Below are positions 44,994-56,748 of a DNA stretch of 64,000 nucleotides, in pieces. Both the position numbers and the translations under genes were made by a program. Position 1 is the stretch's first letter. Each line of letters opens with the position of its first letter. Where the stretch lies: contig JANBPK010001478.1 of assembly GCA_027579435.1 (NCBI GenBank), forward strand, positions 42,787-106,786, given 5' to 3'. The notes under the pieces were generated by a model. The model had not been told where the DNA came from. It did no database searches and was given only the letters and a program-made list of their open reading frames with translations. The stretch is from Candolleomyces eurysporus (lineage: Eukaryota > Basidiomycota > Agaricomycetes > Agaricales > Psathyrellaceae).

Positions 44994-45509
44994 CTAGTTA
45001 GATCCCTTCCTGCCGCCCGATGGAGGGCTCCTTGCCGGCCCCGTGCAACTCTGGACGTGGCCCTGGTACTGTCGGACATACAGAGATACAGAACAGTTGG
45101 TTCAGTCATTCGCCTGTCCATTGATTAACAATAAAAAACACTCACCTCATTCTGGGTAAAAAAACCGCCGCACCTAGCACACTTAACGAGCTTGCCGGGC
45201 CGGGTCCTACGATACAAGCGATCCTCCAGCTCTTCCAGGAGCTCACGAGTGGTGATATCATTGAGAGTGTCTACTACTGCTTCGCTTCGGGCTTCGAAAG
45301 GATCTTCGAATGCGAGCTCCCTTCCGACCTACAAGAACCAGCAAAGCGAATCGGATGGGCGTCAGTGTTGACTATGACAGTAGAGGTGATAGGGTCGAGT
45401 TGAGGAAACATACGAGTTCATCGGAATGGGACTTGCGAGCGACTGCTACATTGCCAATCAACAGCACGACATGAAGCATGGCGAGTGGGATGAAGTTGGT
45501 GAGCTTCAT
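44994..45509 (-). CDS. Small secreted protein with CCHC zinc-finger-like motif
   Basis: Three short exons (45414-45509, 45146-45328, 44994-45068) total 354 nt and encode 117 aa with consistent phases. The first 25 residues are a signal peptide (MKLTNFIPLAMLHVVLLIGN...VA). An acidic/basic middle follows (LAFEDPFEARSEAVVDTLND, LLEELEDRLYRRTR), then VKCARCGGFFTQNEYQGHVQ and SC, which spaces Cys-x2-Cys-x12-His-x3-Cys, a C2HC zinc-finger pattern. The tail is Gly/Pro/Ser-rich and basic. A secreted C2HC finger is unusual: it could be an effector-like protein, an extracellular metal binder, or a protein held in the ER. A TATAAATA box at 45642-45649 lies about 133 nt upstream, supporting expression. 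I do not recognise a family. Confidence 0.7.
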
Positions 45510-45641
45510 GGTTTGTTTTGATTCAAGGATAACAGCACTGAAACGAAGGTATAGACGCCCAGGAAAGTGTAGGAGGGTGTAGCGATTGAGGAAAGTAGGC
45601 GGATAGAACTTGCTGAGTTCAGTGTTGAGCGAAGATACCAG

Positions 45642-45649
45642 TATTTATA
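45642..45649 (-). promoter_or_regulatory. TATA box of the secreted CCHC protein
   Basis: TATAAATA on the minus strand, about 133 nt upstream of the ATG at 45509. Confidence 0.5.
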
Positions 45650-47787
45650 CCCTACCAACCTCTCTATGGACCTGACTTGTACAACAAATTATCCGACAAA
45701 TGCGTAATCTCTGGCAACATTCTCAACCTGTCGACGAGCGAGTGATGCGCCACCATCAACTCAAGNAAAAAAAAAAGTATCACTTGGCCGACATCTAGCG
45801 CTCGGTATCACAATGTGCCCGGCTGAGGCTTAGTGACATAGCGCGTTGAATCAAGCCTTGATGAAAGACAAAGGCCCCGTACCATGCCCGAGGGTGCTGT
45901 CGTAAGCCCGAGGATGAGCCCGAGGCTTCCAATCAGTACTTAGTAGAGTCCACCTAATTCCCTTCATTCAGCGAATAGAGACGACCTCGCCAGGCTCCTT
46001 TCGACGTTCATGATTCCGTCAAGTAATGAACCTGCCCGAAAGAAGAAGGTTTCTTCGTGGTGTCCGCTATTCAAGGGGTAGCGTCCACGTCTACGCTATC
46101 ACTGCGACGCCTTAGCCTTTACCACGCTAGACGCATTTTGGTAATAACAGAAGTTGCTGTAGTTGCTGTGCACGGTGTAGTAGGTGATCCTAAGATGGGT
46201 CGAAACGAGCGGTAGTCGAGTGCACTGGGGCTATAGTTCATGAGGTACTGACAGCGCGCCATGCTTAGATGAAGACTTCTTGCCTCAAGGCTATACGACG
46301 CTCCAGGCAGCTACCAGACATAGATCAGCTTCGAGTAGTCCTTCTGGGTTACTCCAACGGTCCACGTATTGTATTCCTTAGCTCTGTCAATGATCTCCCA
46401 ACCCCATCATCAGTTATCTACTCGGCGTTCCGAGTTCCATTCTTATTTCCCCATTACAAGCTGTGGTTCATGAACGTTCAATCTACTAGCGGTGAGAGCA
46501 GCCCCTCATCTATTTAAAGTGAAGAAACGTGGATCAAACTTTTCATCAACGCTACTCCCAGATTGCTTCATAATCTCAATAGCTACGACCGTGATGATCC
46601 TCACTTTCCGAGTTTCGGTTCGGTTTCCGTCACAGCGATACCACAAAGGCATGCAGCTTACTGATGAACAAGATTAACAATTTAGCCGAGAGTGCCGAAG
46701 CCTAGAATAGTGTAGGTAGGTGGCACAAATTTGATGACCCACATTGCAAGGCCGTGCGGAGACATCTTTGATCTGACGATATCCACTGCCACCAGAAGGT
46801 CAGTTTGCGAGGCACATCTTCGATTTACTGATCGTGAGTTCTTGCTCGCGTAGTGAAGATTACGTCCCGGAGCTCTCACAACCGTAGAGTCAAGAGAAAC
46901 AGAGAATATAAGACTGGCTGGTGTATGGCATGATTTATCGTCAAAAATTATTCAGTGCTAAGACACCGGTTCCAGTCTCCAGGTTCAGTCCATCAGCTTG
47001 ATGCATGATCAATAATGGTGAGAAGGGGGTCGTACCGGCGGGTGATCGGGCGTGATTGTTGCCATCAGCGATGTCGGGACACGCCACACATCGCTCGGCA
47101 CCGTCAATCTAGGGTTCGGCGTCATCAGATCAGTCGCGCTCACCGTCCCGCCTCTGATCCCGCCCATTTCCCGCCACTTGCTATAGCCCACTCACATTCA
47201 GGCGGAATCTCATAAAAATTGGAGGGCGCGTACTTTTCCTCAGCTTAATTGAAAAGGTGTAGTTACTGTCTTGAAGTGGCCCTGAATGCTGGTGTAATAC
47301 AGTCAATAGAGCCTCTTCTCCTCCCTCACTTCCAGGTTGATTCTCTTGGCTCAGCACAGTCAGATAATTGTATTGAGAGGTTTATAATAATAATATAAAA
47401 ATATGTGATAATAAAATAGTGGCTTTTAAAACACGACTACCTGCGCCCTGCTGCCAGGATGCCTAAGTCCTGTAAATCAAAGAAAATACCATAATATACT
47501 CAAGGGGAAGCCCGGCCACCTTAGATCAGTTGCCTAAAAGTCACAAAATTGACTATTGAAGAGCTTGGACAAGTAGGTACTCATTTTATTATCTCCCCTA
47601 TACCACGCTCTCCTTGCCAATTTAGAAGTAAGCTGTGACCGTGTTTCCATCAAACCCGGACTGGAGAGTGAGTTCCCATCAAAAACCTGGACCCCAGACC
47701 CGAAAGTTGAGAAAACGAGTGAAACCGAGAATTTTTGTCGAAAAATAGTCTTATACCTGGTGCCAGTCAGGTCGGCAGCGTCATCGC
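45650..47787. other. Gene-poor spacer with AT-rich patch
   Basis: No convincing gene. 47360-47430 is strongly AT-rich (repeated ATAATAATAATATAAA). An N at 45766 precedes ten A. Short frames at 46269-46517 and 47009-47191 lack motifs and context. Confidence 0.4.
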
Positions 47788-48420
47788 TCAGCTGCTGAAG
47801 GATGCCCACCAGAATGTTCCACCTCGCTGATGCTCCGGGTCCAGGGGGAGAGCGATCCCGGGTTTAACGAAAGTTGCCGGCGTCGATGAGGCAGGACTAT
47901 TCTGGGAAAGAGATAGCAATGGTTGAACAAGCAAGAAACTCAGAAATGGATCACAGAGCCATGATCTGCAAACTCCCACGTTCTGGTGGGTAGGATAGAA
48001 AACATATGTTCGCTAAGGATAGAAGATGGAAGACCGGATTGCAAGAAAGTGAAGTGTCCGTTCCGGCTTGACACCATCCCATGTTTGGCTTCACTCCGAG
48101 AACCAAACAATTCCCGAAGCGCCGGGGACGTTCTTGGATGGTGTACGATGGGGCAAATGCACCAATGGTAGACGACTCGAGCGTTCGGCCTTCTAAATAA
48201 AAATTATTAAACACTGGGTTCATGACCAGACCATGCCGCGGAGGCCCAAAATCGGTGAAAGTGCCCATTTTCGCATACCGCCTCACCTGCTTTTCCTGAG
48301 GAATCGCGTTCGAAGAGTCATCGATCCCAATAAGACCCCATCCCAAGGCAAGTGCTGCCGGTTCCAGTGGGGGAGCTGCCGCAGTGTTTAGAGACGATGA
48401 ACGAGCTTGGAGTCAAAGTA
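47788..48420 (-). pseudogene. Unrecognised possible coding remnant
   Basis: Two adjacent minus-strand frames read like protein: LGWGLIGIDDSSNAIPQEKQ then GPPRHGLVMNPVFNNFYLEG (48346 downward), and TPATFVKPGIALPLDPEHQR (to 47788). They are in different frames with no clear splice pair and match nothing I know. The remnant lies just downstream of the broken NACHT gene and could belong to it or to another dead gene. Confidence 0.3.
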
Positions 48421-48458
48421 TAAACAATATTCCTGTCCTATGATTACATGAACTAACA

Positions 48459-50575
48459 CTATTGGTCACTTCTAATGAAAGCAAACAAAGCGTCATAGTC
48501 CTCCGTGGATTCTTCATCTATCAAATTTTCAACATAATCCTTGTATAGGACTTCAACATCCTCCATCAGCTTGTTAAAGATCTCCGGTGATTCCCGTTGG
48601 AGGGTCTTCAGTGCATGGACAACGGCGTCATTCTCCGGGTCGAGCAGTTGTAGCAGGAAATAGAACACCGCTTCGGGAAAGTAAGAGTTGGTACCAAGGC
48701 ATTGCCTTTGAAGAAGGTGGAGGACTGCTGCTTTATGGGAAGCCGCAACATGGGAGATGGCATGTTTGACGCAAGGGTAAGATTCATAAACTTCCCAGGG
48801 ACCTTCAGCCACCAGGGCATTGAGATGATCATCGAAGCAGAGGTCGAAGGATGGCTGCAGCCGATAATGGAAAACAAAATCAAGGGTGAAGGCGTGGACA
48901 AAGCAGGCCATGAGGTCAATGTCAATCAGCTTTGGGAGCATCTCCACCGCATCAGCATCGCTAGGCTGCCATTCCCTCCACACCGCTGGCCAACTAACCA
49001 GAACATATCGAAGGTGATCGTCGTCCATCTTGCTATCCAGTGTGATCGAGGACATGCGATCCAGACATTGTAAGAGCAGCCTTCTGTATTTCTCATTCTT
49101 GTCGATATAGAACTCCAACGATAGGCGAGGATCTGTCAGGAACTCACAGAACGACGAATGAATGAAATATGGCCCCCGGTTCAACATCTGGCCTACCGGA
49201 CTGCTGCCTTCTGATACGCGGAGAACCGCGTGAAGGCCTCGAATGGCCTTCATCCCGACACCAGGGATTCGACCGGACATATGGTCGAAAACACTGAGGG
49301 CTCAAGGCATCGCAACGTCATCATCGAAACAGAAGGACCCCACATAAAGCTCCCCAAGGACATCTATCATCACTGAGCGATTTCCTTCAGGGCAAGTTCG
49401 CAAGATCTGCCTGTAGAGCTCGTAGAGAGAGGAGAAGGGTGTCGAGTGGGTAAGATCAGGGTTGGAGTTGACATAATCGTTGAGGATGTTCTGGAGGTGG
49501 CCCTTATCATCAAACGCTCCACCAAACGCTCCTCTCCCACCCCGATGCGAGAAAGCTCAGACCTCACCACAAACTCCACCAGACCCTCAAACTGCTGCGA
49601 CTCGATGTGCTGCTTAATCCACGCTTCAGGCCTGCTGAGAAGGAGGAAAGAAAGGGGAAGTTGGGATGACGCGAGAATATGAATGAGGTCCAGTACGCGA
49701 ACTTGGACGATTTCCTGGTCCTCCGCGTACCTCCTCTCGACACGAGACTCTCGGTCCGAGTTGATGCATTCGTCTAACCCATCGATGATGATAAAACAGT
49801 TGGGCATGTCCCTCGTATCTCCAAGCGCTTTGAAAGGCTCGACAATTAGCTTCCTGAGTTGAACCTCCAAAGCTTTGCGGAGAATCATGGGATTTTGCAT
49901 GACAGCGGTTTGAATGTGGCAAGCGAGTCCGGGAATGGACATAGAGAGCTGGTAAGCAATGGTGACGATGAATCGCGCAGGACTGTTACGTTCTTGAGAC
50001 GTCCTCCAGAAAAAGAACGTGGCCCCGATCGGGGAGAAGTCGAGCTCTGCAGACTTTTCTTCTAGCATCTCCGCAACGGTCCCAGCGATGGCTGTCTTCC
50101 CATACCCTGCGGGAGCGTACACCCACATAATCGGCTTCCCAGGTCCCTGTTGGTACCCATACCAATCGAGGATGCGATATATCACAGCTTCGCGCGTGCC
50201 AGGATGGCAGAGTGGGGGTGGGAAGCGTTCGTCTGAGTCGTGCATCGCGCCTGTGGCGGCGTGTTGATACAGGAAATGGGAAGCTATGAAAGCAAAGCAA
50301 TCATTAGACAGACGTCGCCTTCTACGAGACTGGAGCTGACGCACCATCGACGTTCGAGACCAGGAAATTTTTGACACCGCCGTGAATAGGACCATTGAAA
50401 ATTGGACCTGCTGATGATAAATGTTGGTCTGGACTACGCGCTGGCGAGTGTCGCTGCTTCCACGATGGGTTTCTCGATATGCGGAGTGCTGGCTAGAAGA
50501 ACTGTTCGTTGGATTTGGATCCGACATGATGGAAATTGGTAGAACAGATCGATATCGATCATTTTGAGCGTACAT
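48459..50575 (-). pseudogene. Broken NACHT-domain gene, paralogue of 30020-32951
   Basis: The N-terminal part (MSDPNPTNSSSSQHSAYRET, then after an intron near 50283-50346 FPPPLCHPGTREAVIYRILD) and Walker A (YAPAGYGKTAIAGT) are intact, as are FFFWRTSQERNSPARF, FIIIDGLDEC and LLSRPEAWI. After EFV, about 18 residues present in the intact copy (DLYEVGDHMQDVETFVKA) are missing. A second deletion plus frameshift lies near 49505-49530. An in-frame TGA follows near 49301-49304 (DDVAMP then stop), where the intact copy has an Arg codon. The C-terminal part resumes as DHMSGRIPGVGMKAIRGLHA and is open to 48459. None of these lesions is in a homopolymer, so this copy is a genuine pseudogene or a truncated NACHT protein. 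Confidence 0.85.
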
Positions 50576-50659
50576 TCTTCACTTCAAGTTCGTGGCTGTG
50601 AAACGAAGAGTTCCCCACGCACCATACCGACGCAGCCGTTATGGTCGTCTTGCGCCTTC

Positions 50660-50817
50660 CACCCTTGCATGACGTAAATGTTCCGTGCGAGATTATGCAG
50701 CTCGTGGGGTGCGGCGGCCAGGCGTTCGTCGTCGTACACTGCTGGAGAGATGCGCTCCTTCAGGGTTGTCTCAACCATCAGTTCAATGCGGTGAGCCAAG
50801 GCATCGTTTGCGAGCAA
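50660..50817 (-). pseudogene. Relic of a CorA-like gene (fourth copy)
   Basis: The minus-strand peptide RIELMVETTLKERISPAVYD, DERLAAAPHELHNLARNIYV, MQ matches exon 5 of CorA-like copy 3 (IRLMADTTIQEHISPAAYDD and ELHNLAQNIYVMQ). Similarity stops right after, and no TM segments or other exons are present. It ends about 85 bp upstream of the broken NACHT gene on the same strand, so a CorA-like gene and a NACHT gene were neighbours here too. Confidence 0.7.
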
Positions 50818-52255
50818 ATGTCAGAGGGGAGATAGTCTTGCCCAACAATGTCGTGCTTTACAAAGGATATCCATGCATTAGGACGCACGCCAGATACCTT
50901 ACGGACGGAAACCTATCCTTCGGGAGCAGAGAAGAAGGGATCTGGAACAGCTACAGACAAGGATCAACGAAGGCACAAAAGTAGCTGCAACCGTACGACG
51001 GGTACGACCGGGAAGAGAAGACCATGAGATTCAGCAGAAAGAATGAGCCAGACAGAGTGATAGACAGGGTGGACCGGGGAGGGACGAGGACATTTATTTA
51101 TTGACCAGGTAAGCCTAGGTGGAAAGGATGCAGATCGATGACAACCTGATGCAGCACCTGGAAGACGATGTGAAAAAAGCGAAGGCAGTAAGTTGCGGCT
51201 GAGATGATACACAACGGCGAGACAATGTCTTGACACAAGATGGGGTACGACCGACCCGAGTCAAGATGCCTCAGAAGCGAGAGGTTTTGCCCGTCTTTGG
51301 ACCTCTATGGCGTTAGAGCTGCATGAAGTCGCGGCGAATTAATCTGGCGAATACCTGGGGCTATTCAATTGGCATATAATGCAAGTTATCTCGGGAGAAT
51401 GTCTCCAACCCTGAGCATCCTAGCTGAGCTTCTCTCTGGTAACTCGGCAAGCTTCGGGCAGCCGAACTGGACTCCGGCACACTTTCCCACGACTCGCTGG
51501 AAGTGAATGCGCACCGGTTGATCCATCGATCAGTCACTAGTCATGCCCGATGCTCAGCGCTCAGCTTCAGTCACCATCTCGAGTCAGCTAGCATTACCGG
51601 ACGGTCCACTGGCAAATGACCCGCGAGTCATCTTATCATCAGCTCTAGCTCCTGACAAATCCCCTCAAGCCCAGAAGACCCCCAAAAGATTCGTTCACCC
51701 GCAATGCAGAAAGTCAATCGAGAGGCTTTGCCCGTCTTACGACCTCTATGGTGATAGAACTGCGTGGAAGTCGCGGCGAATGAATCTGGCGACCATCTGA
51801 AGCTATTCAACTGACGTACAATGCAAGTTCTCTCGGGAGAACTGTCTCCAACCTTGCGCGTACGCCAATTATGCTTCGTTACAATGCATTTTGCTTACCT
51901 TTCGCAGTAAGAGTTAAATCTCTATCTAGTCACAAGGGCCACTGAATGCCATTAATCGGGCGATAGAAATGGATTCGTCGTCTATGGTCTATTGCGGTTG
52001 TCAGACAAGGTCAGCATCGTGACCTCGAATATAGGAGACTTGACCCGTGTTTGTTACTCTGCTTCTACGCCCCTTTTGCTCACTGTCGACCTATTTAAGT
52101 CTGGGAGTCAGAGTGAGCTCGTTCCACCAGCTACTTGTAGGCTAGCTTATCCAGACTCCAGGCGTACGTCTCCCAACCCACTTCGACTGGTCATATTTAT
52201 ACCTCGCTCTAACTGTCAACCACTTTCTTGTAGACGACTTTACCACGTCCCTCCC
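50818..52255. other. Spacer upstream of the decarboxylase
   Basis: No gene. It contains the 51278/51719 direct repeat. Near the right end, TATTTATA at about 52193-52200 lies about 56 nt before the decarboxylase ATG, and TATTTAAG lies near 52092. Confidence 0.45.
51278..51853 (+). repeat. Direct repeat pair ~133 bp (51278-51410 / 51719-51853)
   Basis: Both copies run GAGAGG(T/C)TTTGCCCGTCTT, GACCTCTATGG, GAAGTCGCGGCGAAT, ATGCAAGTT, TCTCGGGAGAA, GTCTCCAACC with roughly 80% identity and about 440 bp offset. No ORF or transposon ends are visible. Confidence 0.6.
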
Positions 52256-53561
52256 ATGTCTGATCCTCACGCCAAGCTCACCGAGCAGTTCCGCCGTGGT
52301 GGTTGGTTGCCTGCCAATCGCGACGTGCTGGACCGCTGGGTCAATGGAAAGGTCAAGCAGGGTCGTAGAGCTCGCGCAGCTCTGCTCCCTCCCATTCAGG
52401 AGCTTAAAGATATGATCGAAAACGACGGCGATATGTACATGGGGTTCAACCGCATGTTCGAGAACGCTACCGTGGTGAGCCCCTGAATCCGATTCTCAGG
52501 CGTCCTTAGGTATCGATGTTGATTTGAATTTCTGTCTCCCATAGGTCAAAAGCTACGACGAGCTGCTGATGCTCATGAATCAGCTCCTCACCGAAGCACC
52601 CTATTATGGTGACTTGGGGCCGCCTTTCTACATGATCCTCGCGGAACCCATGAACACCGATGGTGGCTTCACTGCTTTTCTGGCCGACAAACTCAACGCC
52701 CAGTTCAAGAAGATCTTTGACACCTGGGCCGTCTATCTCCTTTCTCCCGCCTCCACCAGTGTTCTCAGTGACGACCCTGGTGGCTGGTTCAGCCAGGAGG
52801 CTATCTCCGCTATGGAGGTCGGGTTCGACGGTCTGACATTCGCTCAGATCTTCGCCTGTGACCCCAACAAGCCGAGCTGGGGTTATACCTCCTGGGACGA
52901 CTTCTTCGTTCGTACCTTCAACCCTGGCGTACGTGCCCTCGAACTCCCCGAAGTCCCGAACGTTATCAACGCAGCTTGCGAGTCCGTCTTCTACAACATG
53001 CAGAAGGACGCCAAGGAGACGGACCAGTTCTGGATCAAGGGAGAGCCGTACTCTCTTCGTCATATGCTCAACGACGACCAGGAGTACGGGCCGCAGCTGT
53101 ACGGAGGCACCGTCTTCCAAGGGTTCTTACAGGTGACCGGGTATCATCGTTGGCACTCCCCTGTGGAAGGCGTGATCAAGAAGATCGTCACCGTTCCTGG
53201 GACGTACTTCGTACAATCCCCAGCCCTCCTTAACTCCCCGAGTGGCGATAACCCGTACATTCAATCCTTGGCATTCATCACCTCGATCACGGCGCGCATG
53301 CTCATCTTCATCGAGTCCTCGAACCCTGCGATTGGACTGATGTGCTTCATCGCGATTGGGATGACGGAGGTCTCGACATGTGAAGCGACGGTGGAGGTTG
53401 GACAGCAGGTCAAGCGCGGTGAGGAGTTGGGAATGTTCCATTTCGGAGGGAGTTCTCATTGCTTGGTGTTCCGACCGGATGCGAACATTAGCTGGGAGGG
53501 AGCCTACACTGACCCTGGTGCGTTGGTCAAGGTCAGAGCGGCCATTGGCGTCGTTGCCTAG
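52256..53561 (+). CDS. PSD/PsiD-family pyruvoyl decarboxylase
   Basis: Two exons (52256-52474, 52545-53561) total 1236 nt and encode 411 aa. The N-terminal extension (GGWLPANRDVLDRWVNGKVK, LPPIQELKDMIENDGDMYMG) is the conserved region that precedes the phosphatidylserine decarboxylase domain in one fungal subgroup. The catalytic part shows SWDDFFVRTFNPGVRAL, TGYHRWHSPVEGVIKKIV, VPGTYFVQSP and, near the C terminus, GMFHFGGSSHCLVF; the GGSS serine (about residues 374-377) is the expected autocleavage and pyruvoyl site. This subgroup includes PsiD, the tryptophan decarboxylase of psilocybin mushrooms, but most members are untested, so the substrate could be an aromatic amino acid or something else. 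No P450, kinase or methyltransferase of a psi cluster is nearby. A relic lies 8 kb downstream. Confidence 0.92.
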
Positions 53562-53808
53562 CCGAACTAATCTTCTTCGAGCGTTCACTACTCTTTTCTT
53601 TTCTTTTTCTCTATGCTTTTGTTTCTATGCGACGGGTTCTTATGGAAGGTATTTTTTCGCTTTTTACTTTGACCGGTATTCGTGAACTGCAACGTGTGAA
53701 GTTGAATGTAAAGCTCGTGTACTATTACTTGCCCTGAGGGGTTGTACAAATATCATTGTATTGACAATTCGTACGGCTAAAGGCGCCTTTCAAACAAGTG
53801 CCCTACTC

Positions 53809-54750
53809 CTATGCGATCCGATCCAAAGCTTGGACAGTGGTGATTAATGGAATATTGATATTAATGTTAGGATCGAAAAACTGCTCGAACGCGGCCATTA
53901 GTTTCGGATAACCCTCCCAATTCTCACCATTAAGCATCCCATCCGTTATTGAGTTCCAGTCTTCCCGATCTTCCACAAGCGGCGCACACCTCCACACTGT
54001 GGTCGGCTTCAAAGCTATTGACACTGGATAGAGTTAACGTCAATCTAAGCCGATTATGCTAGTCAAGTCGTTTGTCAGGAATCTGGTACAAGACGGGACT
54101 ATCTTCGTGCACGATGATGCCTAGAATTTCCTTCCATTCATCTAAACTCTGACAAACCCGGCAATTACTAGGATGGTCCCAAAACATTTAAGCACAGACC
54201 GCGGCAATGATGTCTTGTTCGAGACGAGTTGTCGAGAGTCAGCACAGGATATCGTGATTGACAGGAAGCAGCGAAGAAGCTTTGCAGAAAAAACGACGAG
54301 AATCGGCAGATCCTCCTCATTAACCAGTAAGACATCTCTCCGTTTGAACGCACTCTCCTCGGAAGTCAAGGCGCCTTATACACGCTGATAAACGGCGGCA
54401 TTCGGTTCGTCGTAGTCGAACACACGCAGGATTTGATAGGTGAATACTAGTATGGTGTCCAGGGTCCTCATTCGATTCCACGCGATAGAGAAAAGAATTG
54501 GCGAAAGTCCTTTAGTCCGGTAGGGATGTCAATGATGGCTCCACAATCGGATAGTTTCGCACTGTTGTCATCGTTGAAGAGGACTTTGGGGACGTCTTCG
54601 AATGTCCGAGTTCAATCTAGGTCGTATTTATGATTGAAGGAGGTAGCGCAGCCTGTTTCTAAAGAGGTAGTCCGTAGTCTTTGAGAGTTCTAAGCATCTC
54701 CAAGGAGGTGTGTCGAGATTCGAGATTTTGCGATCCATGTTGAAGGTGTG
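53809..54750 (-). pseudogene. Degenerate unknown gene
   Basis: Fragments of coding-like sequence lie in one order on the minus strand: MDRKISNLDTPPWRC (about 54738), VFDYDEPNAAVYQRV, TSEESAFKRRDVLLVNEEDL, then SLDEWKEILGIIVHEDSPVL and VWRCAPLVEDREDWNSITDG to a stop at 53809. They are separated by stops and frame changes that introns do not clearly explain. The wording resembles fast-evolving mushroom F-box-associated proteins, but no F-box is seen. Probably a dead gene. Confidence 0.4.
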
Positions 54751-55019
54751 AAGCCGGAGTGGGCTGTCAATGGAGAACTGAGAGGGCCGATTTAGTGGAA
54801 CTGGAAGGCAGTTCGTGCTCCGGTCAAGCTGCTATTTTTGCCGTGCATTTGGCACGTTTCCCGTGCGTTTCCATTTTTGTCCAACATGCTGCGGTTTCTT
54901 ATCATACATCCTGGCTGATCGATATGTCTGAGCACGATTATGTAGTGTTAAAAGTTCTTGTAGGATATGTAGAAATGTAAGGTCCCCAATCGGAAGAGCA
55001 GCAATAATATCATAATCGG

Positions 55020-55975
55020 TCAGCGGGGTGACCCTCCTTCGATGTCGACCGCGTGAACCTCGACGGTACGCGCTCCCCGGCGGAATGTCGCCAAAAGTAC
55101 ACCACACTTGGAGCATGAGTGGCGAACATCCTTCATAGGATCAATCAAGTACGGAATGCACGGCATCAAGGTGGTTACACAAAACGCAATACCAATAAGA
55201 CTGGTAAATCCCAGCCAGAGAGTAAAGATTGAGCCTGTCAGCCAAGTCACGTAGAGTAAAAAAATCGCGACGACTTACTGAGTGAAATTTCCTACTTTAT
55301 ACGTGATGCTCGTCATCATGTGTTCCTTACAATGAGGGCACACAACCGAAGCGGTTCCAGCGCCCACGAGCGCCAATGGTACGGGTTCTGCGTGGATTAC
55401 GGTCGTAACCGGCACTCCTTTTTGTTCGACGACCTGACCGCGCCCAGACTGACCCTAGAGCACCAAGTAAGCCAGACGTCGTTTGCGTACAGTCCAAGAA
55501 GAACGAAGAAGTAGAGAATGCTACGTACATTAGTAGCGTAGGACACGGGAAGGGGGGCGGGCGTTTGGTATGCCAGGACATGTGGTGCTGGCGTGGGCGC
55601 ATATTGCTGCTGTTCTGGATGTCCTGAAATGCTACCAGCTAATGAAGGAGAATATGCAGGCGGGGCCGCGAAGGAAGGGAGAGGTGCGGAGGAACTACCA
55701 GCGTTGGCTTGGGGTTGAGGTAGAGGAGTTGCCTGCTGCACCTCAGGTGACTCGATACTGTGATTGCAAGTCGACATTCCAATGAGCGCAAATGCGGGTC
55801 CTAGAAGGTTTCGAACTTACGGAGGAGCAAGAGCCTCAACCTCTTTAGCAGGCCGACGACTGAGCGCAGCGCGCGATTCAATTCGAAATTGAGGCTCGTC
55901 CGAATGGGATTGGACTTACGATGATTCCTGACCTGACCGATCGCTAACGCCTGATTCTTGGCTTTTATCTATCAT
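55020..55975 (-). CDS. LITAF-like zinc-ribbon protein, copy A
   Basis: Five exons (55920-55975, 55821-55859, 55529-55757, 55279-55454, 55020-55200) total 681 nt and encode 226 aa. The N-terminal half is Pro/Gln/Ala-rich with PPAYSP, a PPxY-type motif that in animal LITAF binds NEDD4-type WW domains. The LITAF domain begins SVVCPHCKEHMMTSITYK, continues through a hydrophobic membrane-dipping segment (LIGIAFCVTTLMPCIPYL) and closes with DVRHSCSKCGVLLATFRRG, so both zinc knuckles (CPHC and HSCSKC) are intact. LITAF proteins are monotopic endosomal/lysosomal membrane proteins involved in trafficking. A TATATATA at 56075-56082 lies about 100 nt upstream. Exon structure matches copies B and C exactly. 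Confidence 0.93.
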
Positions 55976-56748
55976 CTTGGGAAACCAGAAGGCGTCGAAG
56001 CGAGTGCTGCGGGCAGCGGGAAGGGTGGGTGAAGAAAGGGAAGGAGATCAAAATTGAATTCAGTTGCTACTCCATATATATAGCTGTTGCATTGGCGGTT
56101 GCCTCCCCCTCGCGCCCGGCGATGCAAGCACAGCCACATGAGCGGGTACAGCTAAGCGGAAGCCACAGCCCTGCGACTGCGCGCCCCAACTTGCAATGTT
56201 GCATGCCGTACATCGTGCAACGAAGTTGACCGACCGGCTTGCACTAACCAACCTAGTATTAGTCCTTTCCTTCCCAATGAAGCCCCTTGCGGCGGAAGCG
56301 CTCGTTATGATGATGTTGCGATCCAGTTCGTGTGCGGCTTTTGTATCGAGTACCTGAGACGGCTTTAAAATTGCGCTGACCTCGACTTGTAATTGTGTTG
56401 CGGGGACTGAGGTGCGATTGACGTTCACTGGGTTCATAAACCAACCTCTGGGGTTTCTTGATTAACAGGAGCCTCGAAACATCATTTTGGGTGGGGTGCT
56501 GCTATGCCAAGGCCAGTTCGTGCTCCGGTCCAGCTCCGATCCTTGCCGTAAGTATATCCGGCAAGTTTACCATGCGTTTTCGGTCGGTTGTCGATTTTGT
56601 CCAACACGTTGCATCCTGGCTGATCGGTGTGTCTGAGCATGGTAACGTAGTGTTACAGGTACGCATAGAAGGATATGTAGAGGCATGGATTCCCAATGGG
56701 AAGAGTAGCAAAAATATCATAATCGGTCCGTAGGTGACCTTCCTCCTC
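55976..56748. other. Spacer between LITAF-like copies A and B
   Basis: Contains the copy A promoter (TATATATA, 56075-56082), a block near 56190-56350 repeated near 58037-58190 and 59690-59800 (TTGCAACGTTGCATGCCGT), and the 3' flank of copy B (about 56490-56740), repeated downstream of the other copies. No gene. Confidence 0.5.

Noticed and set aside
52506..53120. 204-aa minus-strand frame
   Set aside because: Antisense shadow of the decarboxylase exon 2.
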